From: Bacteroidales bacterium 6E
GTDB taxonomy: Bacteria > Bacteroidota > Bacteroidia > Bacteroidales > Prolixibacteraceae
DNA: 64,000 bases
Assembly: GCA_001270045.2 (NCBI GenBank)
Contig: DF970689.1
Location: 140,809-204,808, forward strand
Reading direction: 5' to 3'
Positions 55,712-63,915 of this stretch are shown here, piece by piece; within the stretch, counting starts at the first letter, position 1, and every line of letters starts with the position of its first letter. A program made the position numbers and the translations under genes. The notes under the pieces are model-generated. The model was not told the origin of the DNA. It made no database searches and saw only the letters and a program-made list of their open reading frames with translations.

Positions 55712-55750
55712 AACCTCCGCGGAAAGAAATTTCCCAGGAGGTTGTTTTTT
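55712..55750 (+). terminator. Terminator or attenuator before hemF
   Basis: AACCTCC (55712-55718) pairs with GGAGGTT (55737-55743), with an inner GGAAA/TTTCC extension, followed by GTTTTTT. It lies only 17 bases before the hemF start, so it either ends the CE15 transcript with hemF having a very short leader, or acts as an attenuator in the hemF leader. Confidence 0.72.
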
Positions 55751-55766
55751 ATCAAAATTCAACATC

Positions 55767-56678
55767 GTGATTAGTTACAAGGAAGAATTTACGGCATTTA
55801 TCATGCAACTTCAGGATGATATCTGTCTGGCCCTCGAACAGGAAGACGGGAAAGCCACTTTTAAGGAAGACCTATGGGAGAGGTCAGGAGGGGGAGGAGG
55901 CCGTACCCGCGTCATCACCAATGGAAATGTATTTGAAAATGGGGGAGTGAACACTTCCACTGTTCATGGAATCCTTCCACCATCCATGATGGAGTATCTG
56001 AACACCGAACATAATCACTTCTTTGCCTGTGGATTGTCAATGGTATTGCATCCCCGTAACCCTTTTGTCCCGACTGTCCACGCCAATTTTCGATACTTCG
56101 AACTATATGACGATGAAGGCAATCTAGCCCGAAGATGGTTTGGTGGAGGGGTCGATCTGACGCCATACTATTTGTTTGATGAAGATGTCATCCATTTTCA
56201 CAAGTCGTTAAAGGATTCAATCCAACCATTCGGAGACAATCTATATCACGAATTTAAAATTGCGTGCGACCAATATTTCTATAATCACCACCGACAAGAA
56301 GCGCGTGGTGTTGGCGGACTCTTTTTCGATCGTTTGGGTTGCCATGAGGAAGGAGACATTTCACGATGGCACAATTTAACTGTCTCCGTAGGAAAGTCAT
56401 TCGTAAAATCCTATTTACCCATAGTGAGCAGTAGGAAAAGTATGTCTTTCACGGAAGAACAGAAAAGATGGCAGGAGATCAGGAGGGGCCGGTACGTGGA
56501 GTTTAATCTGATCCATGACAAGGGGACTTTGTTTGGACTCAAAACCAATGGACGGACCGAATCTATCTTGATCAGCCTTCCGGCCACCGTCAGATGGGAA
56601 TACAATCACGAACCTGAAACAGGAAGTCCTGAAGCCAGGATGCTGGAAGTCTTAAGAAATCCAAAGGAATGGTTATAA
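55767..56678 (+). CDS. hemF: Oxygen-dependent coproporphyrinogen III oxidase
   Basis: Aerobic CPO (303 residues), converting coproporphyrinogen III to protoporphyrinogen IX with O2. Signatures: WERSGGGGGRTRVITNGNVFENGGVN, HPRNPFVPTVHANFRYFE, WFGGGVDLTPYYLFDEDVIHFH, RRGRYVEFNLIHDKGTLFGLKTNGRTESILISLP. The GTG at 55767 was chosen because it aligns the N-terminus (KEEFTAFIMQLQDDICLALE) with known HemF. The longer frame from 55698 runs through the terminator hairpin. Confidence 0.96.
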   Translation: MISYKEEFTAFIMQLQDDICLALEQEDGKATFKEDLWERSGGGGGRTRVITNGNVFENGGVNTSTVHGILPPSMMEYLNTEHNHFFACGLSMVLHPRNPFVPTVHANFRYFELYDDEGNLARRWFGGGVDLTPYYLFDEDVIHFHKSLKDSIQPFGDNLYHEFKIACDQYFYNHHRQEARGVGGLFFDRLGCHEEGDISRWHNLTVSVGKSFVKSYLPIVSSRKSMSFTEEQKRWQEIRRGRYVEFNLIHDKGTLFGLKTNGRTESILISLPATVRWEYNHEPETGSPEARMLEVLRNPKEWL

Positions 56679-56728
56679 GCAGAATCCTAAATACATCCAG
56701 ATAAAAGCTTCCCTAGTTTCGAGAAAGA

Positions 56729-57379
56729 TTATTTGCCGGCCGATAAAAGCCTCACATATTGGTTGTAAAACAGTTTCTCGGTGAATTCTCCCAATCCATA
56801 ATCCTTTAGTACTGATTTCCAGTCATATTTGAGGAAATCAAAGGCATACCGACATTCTACAGCCTTAAAAACGAACCTGTGATGGGCAGGCATCATTGCC
56901 ATGTCGAATTCATTGTAATCGAGAATATAAAGTCGGCCTCCGACAGCCAAATGGTCGACCGCATTTTGCAGGATTTTTTTCCTGATCTCCTGAGGAAATC
57001 CGTGAATGACAAAACTGATCAGCACGACATCGTATTTAGTGCCAAGTTCAAGAGGAACATCAATACGCCGTGAAAAAAAATCAAACCGTTCATCATTCGA
57101 AAACCGGTCACGAAACTGTCGCTCCATTTGGTGAGAGATATCAAGACCGGTCAAACGGCTGTCATTGTCCATTCTTTCCTTCAATAAGGCGGCATTGCGG
57201 CCAGTACCGCACCCCATATCGAGGACCCGGCATCCGGGCTTCAATTCAATCAATCCAATCGCTCTTCTGATAAAATCATGGTACTTGCCAAAGGTGACCA
57301 GGTTCATGATCGAATCGTAGTGCTTTGCAATGGTAGAGGTCAGCTCAATTTTCGAATCGGGGTATAACTTTTTGCTCAT
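56729..57379 (-). CDS. Class I SAM-dependent methyltransferase
   Basis: Rossmann methyltransferase with motif I VLDMGCGTGRNAALL, motif II in LTGLDISHQM and motif IV in YDVVLISFVIHGFP, followed by GGRLYILDYNEF. The layout resembles UbiE/COQ5-like small-molecule methyltransferases. Substrate unknown. It lies convergent with hemF (50-base gap) and upstream of nothing related. No membrane segment. Confidence 0.9.
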   Translation of the reverse strand: MSKKLYPDSKIELTSTIAKHYDSIMNLVTFGKYHDFIRRAIGLIELKPGCRVLDMGCGTGRNAALLKERMDNDSRLTGLDISHQMERQFRDRFSNDERFDFFSRRIDVPLELGTKYDVVLISFVIHGFPQEIRKKILQNAVDHLAVGGRLYILDYNEFDMAMMPAHHRFVFKAVECRYAFDFLKYDWKSVLKDYGLGEFTEKLFYNQYVRLLSAGK

Positions 57380-57496
57380 TGGGATTGATTTTTGGTACTG
57401 AAGAGTAAAGATAAGGAACCGAATCCAAAAACAGGTGAATTATTTCCAGTTTGATAAGGTAAGCCAATATTTGTCCTGATATAGGTAAATCAAGTA

Positions 57497-58246
57497 CTAT
57501 CCTGGATGTATTCCAAAAATCTTCTTCGCAATTTCCTTTTCCAATTCAATCGCCCGCGGAAAGAGAATATTGTTTTCAAGATGGATATGGCGATACAAGT
57601 CCTGCTCAAATTCTCTGAGATGCTGATAGGTAGAGAAAAAAGCTGAAGATCCATCGGTGGGGGGAGTATAGTTATTTGACAGGTCTTTAATTTTTATAAA
57701 CCGGTCACCTTCATTTTGATGATCAGCCATCATACGGGCAACCGGATTGGTAACCGATCCGAAATGGGTACGGGGGAGGGGAGAACCTTCTTTCTGCGAA
57801 ATTTCCATTCGCTTTATAAATGGGAATAAAGTAAGCTCCTCACGCTGCATGTGCATTACCAATTCACCTGCTGATTGATGAAATAAATCCCTGATTTCAA
57901 ATAGTTCGGGATGCCGTTCGCCATGAGTTTCACAAATCAGGTCAAGATTCGACTTTAAAGACTGGATTGATTGGTGGACATATTTGTGATGCTGTTCTTC
58001 AATATGTACCGACAGATCAGTAAGGCTTAACTGGTTTATATATTCCGTGTCTGGGTCTTTATGCTCCAATATAGGAGCCAATTCATCCAAAAATTGCTGA
58101 ATATCTATCCCTGAGATAGTTGATGCCTCTAATAGGGTAATATTTCCATTGCAACAGAAGTCAATATTGTATTTCAGGAGCAACGAAGCTGCTTTATAAT
58201 TCTGTATTACAATTTCACTAACCAGGGTATTATTTGATATGGTCAT
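57497..58246 (-). CDS. ric: Iron-sulfur cluster repair di-iron protein (RIC/ScdA-YtfE)
   Basis: The N-terminal ScdA/DUF542 domain has the characteristic KYNIDFCCNGNITLLEAS. The C-terminal hemerythrin-like domain carries the di-iron ligands: HIEEQHHKYVHQSI, ELVMHMQREELTLFPFIKRME, MMADHQNEGDRF and HIHLENNILFPRAIELE. It repairs nitrosative or oxidatively damaged Fe-S centres. It is divergent from the glutathione peroxidase/OhrR pair, grouping it with stress defence, though it may have a separate promoter. Confidence 0.94.
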   Translation of the reverse strand: MTISNNTLVSEIVIQNYKAASLLLKYNIDFCCNGNITLLEASTISGIDIQQFLDELAPILEHKDPDTEYINQLSLTDLSVHIEEQHHKYVHQSIQSLKSNLDLICETHGERHPELFEIRDLFHQSAGELVMHMQREELTLFPFIKRMEISQKEGSPLPRTHFGSVTNPVARMMADHQNEGDRFIKIKDLSNNYTPPTDGSSAFFSTYQHLREFEQDLYRHIHLENNILFPRAIELEKEIAKKIFGIHPG

Positions 58247-58375
58247 AACCTATATATTTTTATGAATTTAAGACCTAAAGATAGGCAAATAAATTAATAA
58301 AAGACAAGTTGGTCTTTTGATAGGGTTTTTAGGTTAACGGGAAATGAAAAATAGCAGTGATCACAAATACTTCTT

Positions 58376-58430
58376 TTTATATCGCATGCGACATAAAAAG
58401 AATGTCTATATTTGTATCGCAAACGATATA
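58376..58430 (+). promoter_or_regulatory. Peroxide-response promoter with two operator copies
   Basis: A Bacteroidota -7 element TATATTTG (58407-58414) lies between two 16-bp near-palindromes, TATCGCATGCGACATA (58380-58395) and TATCGCAAACGATATA (58415-58430), identical at 13 of 16 positions. A further half-site (ATCGCATATA) follows at 58431-58440. The first dyad covers the -33 region and the second the probable start point, ideal for repression by the OhrR-type protein encoded downstream. Confidence 0.65.
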
Positions 58431-58443
58431 ATCGCATATAACA

Positions 58444-58941
58444 ATGATTAAGAAAACAGAAAACAGATTCTATGATTTTGAGGCATTGAGCCTTCAAGGC
58501 AAGAAAATTAGCATGGAAAGCTTCAAAGGGAAAACGGTTGTTGTGGTGAATACCGCCAGTAAATGCGGATTGACACCCCAATACGAGGGGTTGGAGAAGC
58601 TTTATAAGACTTATAAAGATAAGGGATTGGTAATTCTTGGATTTCCGTGTAACCAGTTTGCCAACCAAGAACCTGGCGATGAAAACTCGATCTCGGAGGT
58701 TTGCACGATCAATTACGGCGTTTCATTCCCTATGTTCGCAAAAGTTGACGTCAACGGTGATTCGGCCCATCCGCTTTTCAAGTATCTAAAGCATGAATTG
58801 AAAGGGACTTTCGGGAACCGGATAAAATGGAATTTCACCAAATTCCTGATTGATTCGGAAGGTAAGCCACTAAAGCGTTTTTCACCCTTCACAAAGCCTG
58901 AGAAAATGGAAAAGGATATCAAACTTGCCTTAAAAGTATAA
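58444..58941 (+). CDS. Glutathione peroxidase-type thiol peroxidase
   Basis: A 165-residue GPx fold protein with peroxidatic Cys41 in [26 protein letters not shown], the [14 protein letters not shown] motif with Gln, and [13 protein letters not shown] with Trp. Bacterial members use thioredoxin and reduce organic or lipid hydroperoxides. It precedes an OhrR-type regulator in the same direction by 75 bases and has two operator-like sites at its promoter. Confidence 0.95.
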   Translation: MIKKTENRFYDFEALSLQGKKISMESFKGKTVVVVNTASKCGLTPQYEGLEKLYKTYKDKGLVILGFPCNQFANQEPGDENSISEVCTINYGVSFPMFAKVDVNGDSAHPLFKYLKHELKGTFGNRIKWNFTKFLIDSEGKPLKRFSPFTKPEKMEKDIKLALKV

Positions 58942-58957
58942 TGTAACTCTTACATGA

Positions 58958-58992
58958 GACAGGATGACATTTGTTTGACAAGTCATCCTGTC
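58958..58992 (+). terminator. Hairpin between the GPx and OhrR genes
   Basis: GACAGGATGAC (58958-58968) pairs perfectly with GTCATCCTGTC (58982-58992) across a 13-base loop. No T run follows, so it may be a processing or stabilising hairpin rather than a full terminator. Confidence 0.5.
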
Positions 58993-59016
58993 GTCATAAC
59001 CTTAAAGTGAATACAA

Positions 59017-59457
59017 ATGGCATACGAACAATTAAAACTCGGAAATCAGCTCTGTTTTCCTGTATATGCAGCATCGCGCTTAATCATCAGGGAATATCAG
59101 CCTCACCTCGACAAGCTGGGGCTAACCTATCCCCAATACCTCGTTCTGATGGTTTTATGGGAAGATGATAACCTTACGGTGAATGACATCGCCCGCAGGC
59201 TGATCCTGAATACAAACACGGTCACTCCGCTTCTAAAGCGTATGGAACAACAGGGAATCATTGTGAGAAAGCGAAGTGATGAAGACGAAAGAAAAGTGAT
59301 CGTTCAGCTGACGAATAAAGGTAGAGAACTGCAGGAAGGTGCTTCCCGTATTCCGGAATCGTTGGTGGGTCGTCTTTGCGACAGCAACCTGGATATGGAT
59401 GAACTCTTGCGTCTTAAAGACAGTCTGAACTCCATTATCCGGTTTCTTGACCAATAA
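59017..59457 (+). CDS. ohrR: OhrR-type MarR-family peroxide sensor repressor
   Basis: A MarR fold with a winged helix (LTVNDIARRLILNTNTVTPLLKRMEQQGIIVRKRSDEDERKVIVQLTNKG). The N-terminal NQLCFPVYAASRLIIREYQPHLDKLGLTYPQYLVLMVLWE is a classical OhrR signature, with sensing Cys13 in the LCFxLY-like motif and the tyrosine in TYPQY. It should release DNA when Cys13 is oxidised by organic hydroperoxides and derepress the adjacent peroxidase, and it probably autoregulates through the two upstream dyads. Confidence 0.9.
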   Translation: MAYEQLKLGNQLCFPVYAASRLIIREYQPHLDKLGLTYPQYLVLMVLWEDDNLTVNDIARRLILNTNTVTPLLKRMEQQGIIVRKRSDEDERKVIVQLTNKGRELQEGASRIPESLVGRLCDSNLDMDELLRLKDSLNSIIRFLDQ

Positions 59458-59578
59458 GTCAATCCCGTTATTGATATATGACGTAGTATTCCTTCGTTTG
59501 ATTTAAGAAGGATTTCTCATTTCGGCTCCATTGGCATTTGTCATGGTAAGCCATTATATCATAATTGACAACAAAAGA

Positions 59579-60001
59579 TCAGCCGTATTTGGCTTTTAGA
59601 AAGTCGATGGAGACACGCATCATCCTCTTTAACGACTCCACATCAATGTCCGAAAGTTTCTTCACATAGATACAAGCCTTACCCATCTTGAATTTTCCCA
59701 GATCCTTCAACAGGTATTCATGCTCTGGCAACCCGGTAAAGACATATAAAGAAATGGCCGACTTGCGTGGTGAAAACCCGACCAATGGCCAGTCACCTTC
59801 CTGTCTGCTGCGTTCCGACTTATAATGGTAACTTCCAAATCCAATGATGGATGGTCCCCACATCCTTGCCGGATATCCGGTAAAATCCTCCATAATTTTC
59901 ATTAATTCAAAGCTGTCTTTACGTTTCTGGTCACTATCGGCAAATGTGTTTATAAAAGCATGCACATTTTCATCGGTCACTTTTGTTTTCAATTCAGCCA
60001 T
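59579..60001 (-). CDS. DUF1801 (YdhG-like) domain protein
   Basis: A 140-residue DUF1801 protein: KRKDSFELMKIMEDFTGYPARMWGPSIIGFGSYHYKSERSRQEGDWPLVGFSPRKSAISLYVF is the diagnostic N-terminal half, followed by GKFKMGKACIYVKKLSDIDVESLKRMM. Family members are small cytosolic proteins of unknown function. No operon partner is present. Confidence 0.93.
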   Translation of the reverse strand: MAELKTKVTDENVHAFINTFADSDQKRKDSFELMKIMEDFTGYPARMWGPSIIGFGSYHYKSERSRQEGDWPLVGFSPRKSAISLYVFTGLPEHEYLLKDLGKFKMGKACIYVKKLSDIDVESLKRMMRVSIDFLKAKYG

Positions 60002-60208
60002 ACAATCAGATCATTTAAGATTATCTTTCCGAATGTATGATTTTTAAGGAGGAAAAACAACTGGATATATACACTGGTAGAGTATCCCATGAAAGAATTA
60101 TTTTAATATTCATCCCATACCAAATTGTCGATGTTATATAAGTAATCCCGTATTACATTTTTGAATACATTTGGCTAAACACTCAATCAACAATTAAAAA
60201 CAAAGCAT

Positions 60209-60355
60209 ATGATTTTATGAGTATCAAGCTGGTTAAGCGAAAAACTTGGATGGAATGTCACATTTATCCGGGTTGCATTTGTGGTGGGAGTATTTCTTTT
60301 TGGAGTCGGATTAGGCCTTTATTTGATTCTTTGGCTAGTTAAGATGTTTTCCAAA
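60209..60355 (+). pseudogene. PspC-like small ORF with in-frame UGA at codon 4
   Basis: From the ATG at 60209 the frame reads Met-Ile-Leu-stop (TGA, 60218-60220), then continues as an open 44-codon PspC-like membrane segment to the TAA at 60353. Recognisable parts are LGWNVTFIRVAFVVG and YLILWLVK. No other ATG, GTG or TTG opens the frame downstream. It is either a decayed small PspC-domain gene, a sequencing error (TGG or CGA to TGA) or a recoded UGA. Confidence 0.4.
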
Positions 60356-60384
60356 TAAGAGCATATTTTGGTCCAGATGTGGCT

Positions 60385-60517
60385 CTAACCTAAATTTACG
60401 CCTGACCAGGTCAGGGACCGGTTAGTGCTTTGGACACACTTTAGACACCTCTTTGATATATTTTGTATAGTTATTACTATACAAGCAGTATTCAATATGT
60501 ACACAATCACTATACAA
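60385..60517. repeat. Nested dyad symmetries in the gap before mnmE
   Basis: CTAACC (60385-60390) and GGTTAG (60420-60425) flank a 15-base palindrome CCTGACCAGGTCAGG (60401-60415). Fifty bases on, TTGTATAGT (60463-60471) and ACTATACAA (60476-60484) form a perfect 9-bp dyad, and ACTATACAA recurs at 60509-60517. No gene is supported in 60356-60628. This looks like operator or structured RNA DNA with no identified partner. Confidence 0.6.
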
Positions 60518-60628
60518 TATACGAGTCAGTACCGAAGGGGTAGAGAATCGAATTGCAAGGAATGTTATGATTTGGGTACCATACTACCTGCAATAAAGAA
60601 TGGAGAAAGGAATGTCAACCTGAAATCT

Positions 60629-62023
60629 TTACTTTCCGATACAGAAATTCTTGAAGATATAACCTAAAACCTCGTCCTCAGTAACATCACCCACTATGCT
60701 TCCCAGATAGTGAAGACATTCACGGATGTCCTGGGCCAGCAAATCACCTGAAATGGGAATATCAAGTCCTTCCTGGACCCGTTTAATGGCGCTGTGTGCT
60801 TGGGTTAGGGCCTCATAATGCCTCAGGTTGGTCACGATCACATCTTCATTGCCAAGTTGGTTGATTGACAAGGTTGCCTGCATGCACGAAATCAATTCAT
60901 CGAGGTTAGTCCTGCCCTTGGCCGAAATAAACACCAAATCCTCATTGGAACCTAATTCCATTTCTTTCAATGCCCTCATGGTATCCTGATCGCCATTGTC
61001 GGTCTTATTGGCCACGATGATCAGATGCTGGTTTTCTACCTTCTCCCTGATTTTGTGGATTCTCTCAAAAATCAACCTGAGGGGGTTGGTGACATCCACT
61101 ACCAATAGTATGATCTCGGCCAGCCGCAACTTGTCGAAGGTTCTTTCGATACCCAGATTTTCAATGGCATCCTGGGTTTCACGAATGCCTGCCGTATCGA
61201 AAAACCTGAAAGCCGTACCATGGATATTGACCACATCCTCAATCACGTCCCTAGTTGTACCATGGATATCGCTCACTATGGCCTTTTCCTCGTTGAGAAG
61301 CGCATTCAGAAGTGTACTTTTGCCAACATTGGTTTCGCCTGCAATCACTACAGGAATGCCGTTCTTGATGGCATTCCCAAGCCGGAAAGATTCAACAAGT
61401 TTCCTGATAAGAGACTCAATCTCGTTCACCAACTTTTTCAGTGAAGTGCGATCGGCAAATTCGACATCCTCCTCACTGAAATCAAGTTCAAGTTCTATTA
61501 GGGCAGTAAATTTCACCAGCTGTTCGCGAAGATTCCGGATCTCATCCGAAAAACCGCCTCGCATCTGTTTCAATGCGATTTTATGTGACGCTGAAGTGGT
61601 CGATGCGATCAGGTCGGCTACCGCTTCGGCCTGGCTCAAGTCCATTTTCCCGTTTAGGAAGGCTCTTTGGGTGAATTCACCCGGCATTGCCATCCGTGCG
61701 CCTTTCAAAATCAACAACTGTAAAATGGATTGCTGTATAAAGACTGAGCCATGGCACGAAATCTCAACGATGTCCTCTCCCGTAAATGAATGTGGCGACT
61801 TGAAAACACTCACGACAACCTCGTCAATCACCCCGGATTCATCGGAAATCGTACCTACCATTAGGGTATTGGCAGGCTGGGTCGATATTCGCTTTCCCTT
61901 TGTATAGGAGGAAAAAATTGTGTCAGTAATCTCAAAAGACTTATCTCCCGAACACCGGATAATGGCAATGCCTCCTGTTCCGGGAGGAGTGGATATGGCA
62001 CAAATGGTGGATGGATCGTACAT
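60629..62023 (-). CDS. mnmE: tRNA modification GTPase MnmE
   Basis: A 464-residue MnmE/TrmE. The N-terminal formyl-THF-binding domain has STPPGTGGIAIIRCSG. The embedded G domain carries GETNVGKST (G1), DTAG (G3) and ANKTD (G4). The C-terminal CIGK box in FKNFCIGK supplies the catalytic cysteine. With MnmG it installs the carboxymethylaminomethyl group at wobble uridine 34. A minus-strand -7 element (TACCTTTG, 62049-62056) lies just upstream. Confidence 0.97.
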   Translation of the reverse strand: MYDPSTICAISTPPGTGGIAIIRCSGDKSFEITDTIFSSYTKGKRISTQPANTLMVGTISDESGVIDEVVVSVFKSPHSFTGEDIVEISCHGSVFIQQSILQLLILKGARMAMPGEFTQRAFLNGKMDLSQAEAVADLIASTTSASHKIALKQMRGGFSDEIRNLREQLVKFTALIELELDFSEEDVEFADRTSLKKLVNEIESLIRKLVESFRLGNAIKNGIPVVIAGETNVGKSTLLNALLNEEKAIVSDIHGTTRDVIEDVVNIHGTAFRFFDTAGIRETQDAIENLGIERTFDKLRLAEIILLVVDVTNPLRLIFERIHKIREKVENQHLIIVANKTDNGDQDTMRALKEMELGSNEDLVFISAKGRTNLDELISCMQATLSINQLGNEDVIVTNLRHYEALTQAHSAIKRVQEGLDIPISGDLLAQDIRECLHYLGSIVGDVTEDEVLGYIFKNFCIGK

Positions 62024-62144
62024 GGCATTTTATTTCAAACCTGTTGGGCAAAGGTACTAAGTTATCTTTTGCTGTGAAACAGGGTGATTCCGGCCATGTA
62101 AATGAAAATTTTAGGGTGCGTGGCCCAGATCTATGACTACATTG

Positions 62145-62960
62145 TCAGTTGTATTTCAAACGTTTAAAATAGAGTAGGGGAAGCTCCCTGGCTTTTAGAC
62201 CATGATGCCTGAACCAGACTGTCAATAGCCTTTCTGCCATAAAACCATAGATTCTCTGCTGGTATCCGGTATATTTTTCTAGTTGTGTTTGTTCCTCAAA
62301 CCTGAACAAAATATCAAACCACCATTCCATAAATCTCTGGAAATGTTCTTGTTTCATTACAAACATATTGTTGGCATACATTTCATTCGATTGCATTGTC
62401 CGATCGAATGAATCCAGGTAATCCGGATATCGTTCCGAAATAATCTCCCTTACTTTTTTAAGGTCGGTAATGTCATGATATTTTTGATAATGCCTCTCGA
62501 TTGAATACTTGAATTTTCGGGGCACCGGTAAAATCGCGTCAAATTCTTCAAGAATTCCGAGCATCTCTGATTCCGACAGGATCAACTTCCGGTGCTTTTC
62601 AAGGTTTCTGGAATACCAAAGTCCCTGGCTATTCTTTCTTGAAAAAGGATGTAACATCCAATGCTTAAATTTATAAATAAGGGGCATGGACTTATTTGTA
62701 AAAAATCGTCGATAGTGACAAGCTCCCACGATCGAAAGACTCGTATTCTTCCAAACCCAATAAATACCTGTCAATTCGCTGTAGTACTGGTTCTTGTGGG
62801 AAATGTTGTCCCCGGTATCGTCCCCTGGATAATTGGATGGCTCTTTAAAAAGTGATTTTCCTGCCAGTATCGGTCTGTATAAAGATTCCTTGCTTATCAA
62901 TGGATCATTCTTGTAGAAAAAAACATAAATGGCATGATCAGGTATTTTGCTGGCAATCAT
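62145..62960 (-). CDS. DUF4422 glycosyltransferase-like polysaccharide protein
   Basis: The 271-residue protein matches DUF4422, found in capsular and LPS gene clusters and assigned a GT-A-like glycosyltransferase fold. Visible conserved segments are AIYVFFYKNDPLI, YYSELTGIYWVWKNTSLSIVGACHYRRFF (the WxNxxxxxxGxxHYRR signature), EFDAILPVPRKF and NMFVMKQEHFQRFMEWWFDILFRFE. It probably adds a sugar, perhaps galactofuranose-type, to a surface polysaccharide. It lies 35 bases downstream of an RgpF-like gene and may be the edge of a larger glycan locus beyond the window. Confidence 0.85.
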   Translation of the reverse strand: MIASKIPDHAIYVFFYKNDPLISKESLYRPILAGKSLFKEPSNYPGDDTGDNISHKNQYYSELTGIYWVWKNTSLSIVGACHYRRFFTNKSMPLIYKFKHWMLHPFSRKNSQGLWYSRNLEKHRKLILSESEMLGILEEFDAILPVPRKFKYSIERHYQKYHDITDLKKVREIISERYPDYLDSFDRTMQSNEMYANNMFVMKQEHFQRFMEWWFDILFRFEEQTQLEKYTGYQQRIYGFMAERLLTVWFRHHGLKARELPLLYFKRLKYN

Positions 62961-62994
62961 TTTTTGAAGTTTTATTCAATAAAAATCAAATCAT

Positions 62995-63915
62995 TCAATT
63001 ATTTGAGAATATGAGACGTAAACTAAACAAATTGATGGCTTTTTTGCCAAATTTAAACAGCTTAAGGAATCGATACTTCAAAATAACATATTTATGATTG
63101 AGTAGGCTAATGTCTCCTTGGTCTTGGTTGGAAGGTTGATCAAATTTACCTTTATAATGAATCAAAATATCTTCGGGAAAGCTCTCATGAATTTGACAAG
63201 TGTCCATTTGGGTCTTATGTACTATTGCCTTTCTCTTCAGCAACGGGTATCCTTCGCGAATCAATTCTTCGAAGAGTAAATGAGTGGCATTCGCTGATAA
63301 TTTAAGACCAAACCGGCGATTAAACTCAAAACTATTGATATAGGACCCTGTGATAAGCCCCTTTGAGAGCATAAACTGTGTCAGTCCGATTTCCCACCGG
63401 TCAATGACCATCCGCCTTAAAGTCTTGGCATCCTTTTCTGTCATGATTTCATGAACACCTGCCTGTATGAAAAAAGTACCCAGATGGCTGATTGCCTTGC
63501 GACCCAGTATCAGGAAATGGCTTTGAAGATGATAACTGTCTATATGATTTGAATACCACGGCTTTTCATGTGAATCGATGATTCCCCAAAGATCATATTT
63601 GCATATTGAATCCCAATCGAGCACATCTTTCAAATCGCCAATCAGCCAGTTACTGTCGTTTACAATGGCCAGGTTATCATATGCGCGTAGATCAACCGAA
63701 TGCAGGTAACTATATATCCTGCCGAAATCATTGCCGACATTGGGATGAAAAACCAATTCAACATTAGATGACCATGTATGGCTGATTATTTTGCCCGGAT
63801 TCGAAAGCAACTTCACCTCCTGGAAATGACGTGACAATTCAAGAACATACTTCCTGACATACTCAGGAAATTCATTACCCTCAGAAAAATGGATGAAAAG
63901 ACAAATATTATGCAT
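62995..63915 (-). CDS. RgpF-like rhamnan-synthesis glycosyltransferase
   Basis: A 306-residue protein related to rhamnan synthesis protein F. It has the PNVGNDFGRIYSYLHS motif (NxGxDxG, the RgpF signature), LAIVNDSNWLIGDLKDVL, DLWGIIDSHEKPWYSNHIDSYHLQSHFLILGRKAI and the C-terminal IVHKTQMDTC. It likely transfers a deoxysugar to a cell-surface polysaccharide. Together with the DUF4422 gene it forms a two-gene unit, probably part of an O-antigen or capsule locus that continues past 64 kb. Its start codon is the last feature before the window end. Confidence 0.8.
   Translation of the reverse strand: MHNICLFIHFSEGNEFPEYVRKYVLELSRHFQEVKLLSNPGKIISHTWSSNVELVFHPNVGNDFGRIYSYLHSVDLRAYDNLAIVNDSNWLIGDLKDVLDWDSICKYDLWGIIDSHEKPWYSNHIDSYHLQSHFLILGRKAISHLGTFFIQAGVHEIMTEKDAKTLRRMVIDRWEIGLTQFMLSKGLITGSYINSFEFNRRFGLKLSANATHLLFEELIREGYPLLKRKAIVHKTQMDTCQIHESFPEDILIHYKGKFDQPSNQDQGDISLLNHKYVILKYRFLKLFKFGKKAINLFSLRLIFSNN

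Noticed and set aside
60425..60667. 80-codon ORF with possible start at 60497
   Set aside because: It has no recognisable domain, overlaps the 3' end of mnmE by 39 bases on the opposite strand, and includes a TTG/ATG choice without support. It was not called.
60996..61907. 303-codon ORF opposite mnmE
   Set aside because: It is Ser-rich, low-complexity frame noise on the strand opposite an unambiguous MnmE.
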